Shown here piece by piece: positions 58,402-64,000 of a stretch of DNA of 64,000 bases. The stretch is from AWTP1-13 sp963840075 (lineage in GTDB: Bacteria > Pseudomonadota > Alphaproteobacteria > Rhizobiales > Hyphomicrobiaceae): positions 1 to 64,000 of the forward strand of contig CAWIXS010000008.1 of the NCBI GenBank assembly GCA_963840075.1. The letters run 5' to 3'. A program made the translations under genes and the position numbers. The notes below the pieces were generated by a model. The model worked only from the letters and a program-made list of their open reading frames with translations. It made no database searches and was not told where the DNA came from. The stretch's first letter is position 1. Every line of letters begins with the position of its first letter.

Positions 58402-59958
58402 CTACACGCGCACGGCAACCGTGGCGAACGGCTCCGACGCTGAACGCTCAGGGTCGATCAACGCGAGCAGGTTCCCCTCGATCTCGATGTCGACGGGCTG
58501 GCGTCCTGGCGTCGGGTTGATGCGGATACTCGAAATTAGCGACCGTACCTGATCCATGGCCTTCGCGGCGGTCGGGCCGCCGGCCGCAAGGGTCTCATTG
58601 AAGGTTTCGATGATCTCCTCGCAACGGCGCACTATGTGAGGGTGCAGATCGACGACATCGGCGGTCGGCACGGCAAGCTTCGCCCTCAGCTGCTTGCGCT
58701 GCTGCTCTAAATCCCGGAGGGACTGCGCCAGGGACTCAACATCGCCGCCGGCGGGCGAGTGTATGGCCTTGAGGGTGCGCGCGATTGCCGTCTCTACTTT
58801 CGCGAGCTCGTGCTCCGTGGTGCTACGGTACTTGGCGCGTTCGGCCTTCAGCCGCTTCCACTCTACCCGATAGGCGTTGATCATCAGCTCGATCCTTGCC
58901 GGATCCCGCAGCAGCTTTTGCAGCCCCCCGAGCACGCGTCTCTCGACCTCCTCTCTCGTCACTAAGCGTCGGTTGTTGCAGCCACGCCGCATGATGTGGG
59001 CCGAGCACCCCAAGTACGTTCTTTCGCCCACCGTGTTTCGGACGACGAAGTTGGAGCTGCAGACGCCGCACGCCATCAGCCCGCTCAGGAGATGTCGCGG
59101 CCGGCGTAGGTGGTGCAGATGCGGTCGGCCGCGCTTCGAGCGCAAAGCCTGTGCCGCCTCCCAAACTTTGGGGTCGATGATTGCCAGACCGGGCAACTCC
59201 TTAACCTTCCATTCACTTTCAGGTTTGGCCCGACGACACCGGTTGCCCTCAGGGTCCTTCACAAAGCGGTGACGGTTGTAGATGTGGCGTCCAATGTACA
59301 GCTCATTGGCCAAGAAGCCGTAGATTGCCGAGGCGTTCCATTTGGCGCCAGGCGGCCCCTGGTGGCCTTCGGCATTGAGCCTTTGCGCGATCTTACGCGG
59401 CCCCACACCGGCGACAAACTCTTCGAAGATGCGCTGAACGATCGCGGCTTGAAGATTGTTGACGGTGCGCCCGCCACGCTTTTCACCCGGCTCGAGGTCG
59501 TAGCCGTAGCATGTTCCGCCAGCGATGCGCCCGGACTCCACCAGGGCGAGATGACCACGGAGGGTCTTCTCGGCCACTAGGTCGAGAGCGAGGCTTCCGA
59601 GAAGGCTCTGAATTGCCACGCTCGTCTTGTCGTAGAAGCCCTGTCGCGGAGAGAAGATTTTCACGCCCAAAAAAGCGAGCTCCTCGAAGATCCGCGGGCC
59701 GTCAGCAAACCCGCGGGTCAGCCGATCGAAGCTCTCAACGAGAACTGCATTGAAGTGGCCCGCTTTGGCCGCCCGTATGAGTTCTTGCACCTGCGGCCGG
59801 TTGGTCATCGAAGCGCCCGAGATGGCATCGTCTGCGAACTCTGCGACGACCGTCCACCCCGCCCTGCGCGCAGCCTCTCGCAGAAAAGCGAGCTGATCGG
59901 CGCTCGACATCGGGTTCTGGTTCTTGCTGGAAAAGCGCGCGTAGAGCGCCACCCGCAT
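58402..59958 (-). CDS. Large serine recombinase (site-specific integrase)
   Basis: 518 residues. The resolvase catalytic domain starts MRVALYARFSSKNQNPMSSA, with the catalytic Ser at residue 10 or 11 and DRLTRGFADG near 80. The recombinase domain (about 155-270) contains GGRTVNNLQAAIVQRIFEEF and RLNAEGHQGPPGAKWNASAI. A zinc ribbon is formed by MACGVCSSNF and YLGCSAHIMRRGCNN. A predicted coiled coil (about 360-450) and tail follow. It acts on attP/attB sites for integration. It lies at the island's edge beside a broken hydrolase gene, as expected for the integrase that inserted the element. Confidence 0.93.
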   Translation of the reverse strand: MRVALYARFSSKNQNPMSSADQLAFLREAARRAGWTVVAEFADDAISGASMTNRPQVQELIRAAKAGHFNAVLVESFDRLTRGFADGPRIFEELAFLGVKIFSPRQGFYDKTSVAIQSLLGSLALDLVAEKTLRGHLALVESGRIAGGTCYGYDLEPGEKRGGRTVNNLQAAIVQRIFEEFVAGVGPRKIAQRLNAEGHQGPPGAKWNASAIYGFLANELYIGRHIYNRHRFVKDPEGNRCRRAKPESEWKVKELPGLAIIDPKVWEAAQALRSKRGRPHLHHLRRPRHLLSGLMACGVCSSNFVVRNTVGERTYLGCSAHIMRRGCNNRRLVTREEVERRVLGGLQKLLRDPARIELMINAYRVEWKRLKAERAKYRSTTEHELAKVETAIARTLKAIHSPAGGDVESLAQSLRDLEQQRKQLRAKLAVPTADVVDLHPHIVRRCEEIIETFNETLAAGGPTAAKAMDQVRSLISSIRINPTPGRQPVDIEIEGNLLALIDPERSASEPFATVAVRV

Positions 59959-59961
59959 GAC

Positions 59962-60174
59962 CTATTCCCTCCCCCCCGAGGATCGTAGATCATCCGATGC
60001 CACCTTGTCCTGAACCATGATTTTGAAGTCTTGCTGGGCCGCGAGCCTGCCCAATTCGATCACCAGGGCATCGAGCGTTTTCAGCGGGTTCTCGGCCTGC
60101 GGCGAGGCTTTGGCTGGTCGCACTTGGGCTGGGATCTCAACCGCCGCCCCACCGTCTGTCGGGTCGCATGTCAT
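59962..60174 (-). CDS. Small hypothetical protein upstream of the recombinase, 70 aa
   Basis: ATG 60174 overlaps the stop of the preceding gene as ATGA, and the stop lies three bases before the recombinase ATG, so the three genes are tightly coupled. The N-terminal half is Pro/Ala-rich. The C-terminal half (NPLKTLDALVIELGRLAAQQ, DFKIMVQDKVASDDLR) is helical. No family was recognised. The position suggests an accessory factor of the recombination module. Confidence 0.55.
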   Translation of the reverse strand: MTCDPTDGGAAVEIPAQVRPAKASPQAENPLKTLDALVIELGRLAAQQDFKIMVQDKVASDDLRSSGGRE

Positions 60175-60410
60175 GCGGCCTGGACCTCGGGCGTGCGCGA
60201 GGTTTTCCGTCGGGGAGCTGTGATCTTGGTCCGCGCAAATGAGTCGAGATTTGCCACGGCGTAGAATGCAAACCTGCCGCGATGGTGGTAGAGCGGCCCC
60301 CGTCCGGTTGTGCCCATGCGGGCCAATGTGTTGGGCGCGTAGCTCAACTGCCAGCGCTCCAGGAGATACTCCGAAGCTTCCTTGCGGGTCAGTGCTGGCT
60401 GTTCTGTCAT
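60171..60410 (-). CDS. Small MerR/excisionase-like HTH protein, 79 aa
   Basis: The sequence MTEQPALTRKEASEYLLERW, then QLSYAPNTLARMGTTGRGPL and YHHRGRFAFYAVANLDSFAR, has the helix-turn-helix plus wing layout of excisionase/AlpA-type DNA-binding proteins. In these the phrase 'GPxYHxxGRxxxY' is typical. It probably bends DNA or controls integrase direction and expression. It is the first gene of the coupled trio with the 70-residue protein and the serine recombinase. Confidence 0.65.
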   Translation of the reverse strand: MTEQPALTRKEASEYLLERWQLSYAPNTLARMGTTGRGPLYHHRGRFAFYAVANLDSFARTKITAPRRKTSRTPEVQAA

Positions 60411-60496
60411 AGGTCGTCCATCGCCGAGCGATTCGGGATGGAGCGACCGTGCGTGATGTGGCGTCAGGCTGTCACGGTTAGATGACCACCCTCATG

Positions 60497-61312
60497 CTAC
60501 CGTGATCTCACTGCCGCCAGGACATAGCGGCGCAGCTCTTCTTGACGTTGGCTGTTGGCGAGAAGCGCACGGCGCGCGTCCCGCACGAAGGTCTCGATCG
60601 AACCCAACTTGATGCCGTGTAGCGCCAGCACGAGGCGGCAGAAAGGGTCTCGCAGCACCCCTTCCCCCCTCAGCCAGTAGTCCCAAAACGCAAGCGCGCT
60701 TTCCGCCAGATGGTGGTCGTGACCCCGCTTTCTCGACCGAAACCGATGACGTTTCGCGCCGGGTTTCGCCACGCGCGCCATCGCCTCCATACGCTCGACG
60801 ATGACGCTGAACGCGCGCACCTCATCCACCACTCTTTGCTCCGCAGCCTTCGTGTCCTCGAGCGTTGACCCGTTCGCCAAGGCTTCGATCTCGTGAAAGA
60901 TCATGGGAAAGAGGTAGTGCTCCCGGAGGATCAGCTCGGCCTGCCGAAGCTGCTCCGCAAATTGCGGTAGCCCGTCGAGAACCTCCATCGCTGAAGGCCT
61001 GTGCCGGCGGCCCTCCGACAAGTCGTAGTTTAGCATTTCAATCCGCAGCCAGATGCAAAACGTATCGAGCGCGATTCCCGATATCCCCACTTCCTCGCCG
61101 AGACACTTGGCATCGGCGTTGGTCAACAACCATAGGGTGCTACTGGTCGGCCGTGCCTTGGTCCAGCGACTGAGCACGTCGCACGCCGGTTCGGAAAATC
61201 CAAGCTGCTCGGCGAGGCGCTGGGCATCGTCAGGGGTCAGCCGTCGGCCTTCGGTCGTCTCCCCGCCACGCGACCTCTTCCTGCCCCCCGCTTTCCGGCT
61301 TGGTGCCATCAT
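60497..61312 (-). CDS. Hypothetical protein, 271 aa, element-encoded
   Basis: From ATG 61312 (GGGAGAGC upstream). A basic N-terminus (SRKAGGRKRSRGGETTEGRR) is followed by a mostly helical protein: LTPDDAQRLAEQLGFSEPAC, FCIWLRIEMLNYDLSEGRRH, LPQFAEQLRQAELILREHYL. A second basic patch (KPGAKRHRFRSRKRGHDHHL) precedes the C-terminal FWDYWLRGEGVLRDPFCRLV. No known domain. Basic patches suggest nucleic-acid contact. It lies between the recombination trio and the terminase gene on the same strand. Confidence 0.65.
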   Translation of the reverse strand: MMAPSRKAGGRKRSRGGETTEGRRLTPDDAQRLAEQLGFSEPACDVLSRWTKARPTSSTLWLLTNADAKCLGEEVGISGIALDTFCIWLRIEMLNYDLSEGRRHRPSAMEVLDGLPQFAEQLRQAELILREHYLFPMIFHEIEALANGSTLEDTKAAEQRVVDEVRAFSVIVERMEAMARVAKPGAKRHRFRSRKRGHDHHLAESALAFWDYWLRGEGVLRDPFCRLVLALHGIKLGSIETFVRDARRALLANSQRQEELRRYVLAAVRSR

Positions 61313-61348
61313 GCTCTCCCAGCGCCTCCAGAGAAAGGAGCGCGGCAA

Positions 61349-61590
61349 CCACGGTGGAGAGCCGAGGCTTTCGGGGATCAGCCTAGCCGCGCGAATCGGA
61401 TCGTACCGCAGGGAGGCGCCCTCACGCGCTCGATGCGGACGCCCCCAACCCCTCCTTATGGGGCGCTATGCAACCCAGCGCGGGGCCGTAGAGGGGCCGT
61501 AGACGGCCGGGAGCGGCGGAGGCTGTTCAGGCGGTGACGATGTGCGGCCGCGCGCCCTTGGCGTACCGCTCGCCGCGCAACTGGTGCATG
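61349..61590. other. Spacer between terminase-like gene and the 271-aa gene
   Basis: About 240 bases. A minus-strand mini-frame from ATG 61589 (MHQLRGERYAKGARPHIVTA, then stop) overlaps the end of the small-terminase gene. It could be the start of a lost downstream gene such as the large terminase, but it is too short to call. Otherwise nothing is seen. Confidence 0.3.
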
Positions 61591-62502
61591 TCACGCCTCC
61601 GCGGCCCCGTCGCCTTTGGGCGCCGACTTGGGCTCCGTCAGCGCCTTCGCAGCCTCGATGGCCTCACTGGGCGAGGGGCCAAGATATGGCGCCAGCAGCA
61701 CCATCAGCCGCTCGTCGTCGGGCCGCTGCGGCGTGAGGTCCTGCACCTGCACGGGGCCGCCGCCCTCGCCCATGTGCTCCTGCTTGTCGGCCAGCCCCAG
61801 CTCGCGGGCGATGATGTTAGCGTTCAGGAGGCCCGCCGCGGCGCCGGCGAACTTCCAGCTGTAGATGACGGCTTCCACGTCGGTGATAGTCGGCACCAGG
61901 TCCGGCCGGTCTTGCTTCCACTCGTTCCAGGTCCGGTTGGAGATGCGCAGGAAGAGGCAGAGCTCTTTGATGGTCATGGCCCGCATCTTGGCGACCGGCT
62001 CGTGCGTCGCCATGCCCTGGAAGGTGACGAGCTGGTCCTCGTAGAGGGGGTTGCCCCTCACCCACTCGAAGTAAGGGACGCAGGCGGTCCATAGCGCCTC
62101 GCCATCGGCGAATGCGCGAGGGTGGCCCGCCGGTGCCGTGCGGGTCTCCCACAGCCAGTTGCCCGGCAGGAATCGGCCGCTATCGGGATCGCGCCCGTTA
62201 AGCGCGTCTCCGCCTATCTGATCGGCCATGGGCGAACTGCCTTGGCCCGCCGCCTCGGGCTCGGCCCTCGCGTGCGCGCGCGTAGCGATTGGATCCTCAG
62301 CGGTGACTCCTGACTCCCGCCGCAGCTCCTCGATGCGTGCCTTGATGGCGGGCTTGCGCGCCAGCTTTTTGGCGTTGGCGTTGATGGTGCTCGTCGCCAT
62401 CTTGGAGCAGTCCCGAGTAGCCCTGTAGGCATCGGATGGGCCCTTGCCGTCCAGTGCCATGGCGCGGGCGAAGGCCTCCTCCTTCGGCGCGAGCTTGGTC
62501 AC
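61591..62502 (-). CDS. Phage small terminase subunit (P22 gp3-like)
   Basis: 303 residues. An N-terminal DNA-binding helix-turn-helix segment is of terminase small-subunit type (EEAFARAMALDGKGPSDAYR; NAKKLARKPAIKARIEELRR). It is joined to a DNA-packaging gp3-like domain (FADGEALWTACVPYFEWVRG; TIKELCLFLRISNRTWNEWK; WKFAGAAAGLLNANIIAREL; GLADKQEH). Small terminases recognise the pac site and start packaging. GTG 62502 overlaps the stop of the upstream gene (GTGA). The large terminase that normally follows is not present downstream in this window. Confidence 0.85.
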   Translation of the reverse strand: MTKLAPKEEAFARAMALDGKGPSDAYRATRDCSKMATSTINANAKKLARKPAIKARIEELRRESGVTAEDPIATRAHARAEPEAAGQGSSPMADQIGGDALNGRDPDSGRFLPGNWLWETRTAPAGHPRAFADGEALWTACVPYFEWVRGNPLYEDQLVTFQGMATHEPVAKMRAMTIKELCLFLRISNRTWNEWKQDRPDLVPTITDVEAVIYSWKFAGAAAGLLNANIIARELGLADKQEHMGEGGGPVQVQDLTPQRPDDERLMVLLAPYLGPSPSEAIEAAKALTEPKSAPKGDGAAEA

Positions 62503-62804
62503 GCGTCCATCTCCTGGGTTGTATACTCCGCTCTAGCGGACGCACTCGCTCCGTCCCCGACCTTCTCTTCAGCCAGCTCCAGCATGCGCTCGGCTACGGC
62601 GACGTGCTGCTGCCCGACGGCGCGCAGTGCGCGCCCGAGCTTCCCGACCCCCTGCGGGCCGAGGGCATCACGCGCGAGTTGCGGGTTGCTGATCAGCTCC
62701 CTGGCGCCGAGGCGCAGGATTGCCGCGCCGTGCTCCAGGCGCAGGAGCGCGTACCCCTGGGGAAAGGCGCGGTAGAGCACCGCGTTCAGGTCGTCGTCGG
62801 TCAT
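62499..62804 (-). CDS. Small element-encoded protein, 101 aa
   Basis: ATG 62804 overlaps the integrase stop as ATGA, and its own stop overlaps the terminase start. The product MTDDDLNAVLYRAFPQGYAL, HGAAILRLGARELISNPQLA, ALRAVGQQHVAVAERMLELA is helical and ends with an acidic tail. No known family was recognised. Being sandwiched with coupled starts between integrase and terminase suggests it is expressed from the integrase transcript. Confidence 0.6.
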   Translation of the reverse strand: MTDDDLNAVLYRAFPQGYALLRLEHGAAILRLGARELISNPQLARDALGPQGVGKLGRALRAVGQQHVAVAERMLELAEEKVGDGASASARAEYTTQEMDA

Positions 62805-63826
62805 AGCTCGACCCCGTAAGTCGTGGTCCAGTCGGCATGCAGCCGGACGTAGGAGGCTGCCACCTCCGGTGTTGCGTGCCGCCCGCGATCGCGCAGTTTC
62901 CACTCCTCGACACCTGACGCGGCCGCGCTCGACAGGAAGCCGCCGCGCAGGCTGTGCGCGCTGTAGTCGAGGGCGGCGACGTGGGCGGCGCCGGCGTCGA
63001 GGTCCTTGCCGCGGAAGTGCTGCGTCATACGCCGCCGCACGATCGCGGTGAGCGCCGGCGGCTGCAGCCGGGCGGGCAGCACCCGCCCGCCTCGGGTGAG
63101 CGGACGGAGCACCGGCGAGCCAGGCCGTAGCTCGGCGTGCGCTGCCCAGCGCGCCAAGGCCTCAAGCGCCTGCTTCGCCCACGTGGCGGGGATAGTGATG
63201 GTGACGGGCTCCGTCGGGCTGTTCTTCGAGCGCGTCAGCGTGATGAGTGCTCCCTGCTCCACGGTCTCGATCCACCCGGCATTGGCGCCGTCGTGCTCCG
63301 GCCCGGCTCGCTGCCAGTCGAGGGCGGAGGCCTCGGCGCCCCTCAGCGCACCAGCCCATGGAACTGCGAGGGCGGCGGAATCGCGCAGGTCGGTGGATCG
63401 CGCTGGGTCCATATGGGCGAGGATGTCCTGGAGCTGATCGAGCATCAGCGGCTCGGCCTGGTCGGCCTTGCCCTGCATCTTGGCGATGCCCCGCAGCACA
63501 TTGGTGAGCAGCTTTCGCTCCAGCACATGGCCATGTATCCGACACCACGTGCCCAGACATCCGAGCCGGACGCGGATCGTCGAGAGCCGGCGCCCTTTGC
63601 GCGCCAGATCGAGGACGTAGGACTTGAGGGGGACCGGCAAGACCGGCAGGGGGTCGACGCCGAGCTTGGCGCAGTGCGGCAGCCACTGCCGCACGGTCGT
63701 GGCAGTCTGCAGCCATGTCGCGTCGGCGAGCGACATCGCCGTGAACTCGTCGAGCTCGATGCCGCCCGTGACGGTCTCGCGGGCACGGGCGTACCGGCCG
63801 ACTGCCTGGCTGGTGATGATGACCAC
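62801..63826 (-). CDS. Tyrosine recombinase (phage-type integrase)
   Basis: 341 residues. An N-terminal core-binding domain (TTVRQWLPHCAKLGVDPLPV; LSTIRVRLGCLGTWCRIHGH) is followed by the catalytic domain. It has the first Arg in GALRGAEASAL (about residue 161), a Lys in LTRSKNSPTE, His-x-x-Arg in HSLRGGFLSSAAASGVEEWK (about 293), His in GRHATPEV and the nucleophile Tyr in AASYVRLH (about 327). GTG 63826 is the start. The gene is first in a chain with the 101-residue protein and the small terminase, linked by stop/start overlaps. The element thus has both recombinase types. Confidence 0.9.
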   Translation of the reverse strand: MVIITSQAVGRYARARETVTGGIELDEFTAMSLADATWLQTATTVRQWLPHCAKLGVDPLPVLPVPLKSYVLDLARKGRRLSTIRVRLGCLGTWCRIHGHVLERKLLTNVLRGIAKMQGKADQAEPLMLDQLQDILAHMDPARSTDLRDSAALAVPWAGALRGAEASALDWQRAGPEHDGANAGWIETVEQGALITLTRSKNSPTEPVTITIPATWAKQALEALARWAAHAELRPGSPVLRPLTRGGRVLPARLQPPALTAIVRRRMTQHFRGKDLDAGAAHVAALDYSAHSLRGGFLSSAAASGVEEWKLRDRGRHATPEVAASYVRLHADWTTTYGVEL

Positions 63827-64000
63827 ATGTAGCCCCTAGTTATCGTGGGTGATGTGCTGAGCTGATCCGGCGCCCCGCTCAAGGTGAAATGGAGCGTTCT
63901 TTTGCTGGTCTATTTCACCCCCGCGCTTTCGAGACTCACGCTGCATCTGATCGTTGGCCCCTGATCCACGCCATGTGCCGGCTCGCCACCCAACGGCGCA
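63827..64000. other. Window end, no gene seen
   Basis: The last 174 bases contain an inverted pair AGGTGAAAT (about 63880) and ATTTCACCC (about 63912) around the likely integrase promoter. No coding frame with a start was recognised. The element continues beyond the window. Confidence 0.3.

Overview
The window is GC-rich bacterial chromosome, most likely from an alphaproteobacterium of the Hyphomicrobiales type. That placement is an inference. It rests on the BigR/SqrR-type persulfide sensor, the dense FNR/FixK-like boxes, the CaiB/enoyl-CoA hydratase genes, and palindromic repeats of the TCATCCCGG type. No rRNA or other taxonomic marker is present. One tRNA gene, tRNA-Phe(GAA), was found.

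Layout. (1) 1-2.1 kb: minus-strand small genes of mobile-element character, including a decayed HigB toxin with its XRE antitoxin and a set of tiny genes linked by ATGA overlaps. (2) 2.6-5.2 kb: an iron-type alcohol dehydrogenase, a secreted caspase-like C13 peptidase and a CBS-pair protein. (3) 5.5-7.2 kb: tRNA-Phe followed by an AT-richer insertion with a tandem DnaA-box pair, a TIR/deoxyribosyltransferase-like putative defence gene and phage remnants. (4) 7.2-10.5 kb: a sulfide/persulfide cluster (di-haem cytochrome, TauE exporter, rhodanese, BigR-type repressor, persulfide dioxygenase-like MBL enzyme). (5) 10.5-39.7 kb: a large low-oxygen island. Intact genes are phaC, ppsA, gpmI, a cyclic-2,3-DPG-synthetase-like GTPase, arcB, arcC, pncB, pncA, a kinase, prs, tdh-kbl-chaB and mgtA. 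Between them lie many truncated or frameshifted genes (lipoate ligase, ABC ATPase, Lon-like, SDR, GYD, MgtC/DUF4010, HPF-cold-shock, nrdJ, an SbmA-like ABC transporter, BON, nadE, NAD kinase, UspA, a second P-type ATPase). (6) 40-57.9 kb: ordinary chromosome with secDF, purA, phnA-pap2, oxidoreductases, CaiB/ECH genes and membrane proteins, separated by palindromic repeats. (7) 58-64 kb: an integrative element with a large serine recombinase, a tyrosine recombinase and a P22-gp3-like small terminase. It appears to have inserted into the 3' part of an alpha/beta-hydrolase gene.

The main discovery is regulatory. Nine exact TTGA-N6-TCAA palindromes and one near-match lie upstream of transcription units between 12.97 and 39.16 kb. 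This defines a physically clustered, FNR/FixK/Anr-type oxygen regulon. Its genes fit a coherent hypoxia programme: carbon storage (phaC), reversal of lower glycolysis (ppsA, gpmI), ATP from carbamoyl phosphate (arcB, arcC), PRPP and NAD salvage (prs, pncA, pncB, nadE remnant), O2-independent deoxyribonucleotide synthesis (nrdJ remnant), threonine breakdown (tdh-kbl), Mg2+ uptake (mgtA) and dormancy or stress functions (HPF, UspA). About half of the island's genes are already broken, often at shared breakpoints.

Caution: several genes outside the island also carry single-base frameshifts (osmC, the FkbM gene, the four-helix-bundle gene, a CaiB gene with a compensating pair). Some broken genes may therefore be indel errors in the assembly rather than true pseudogenes.
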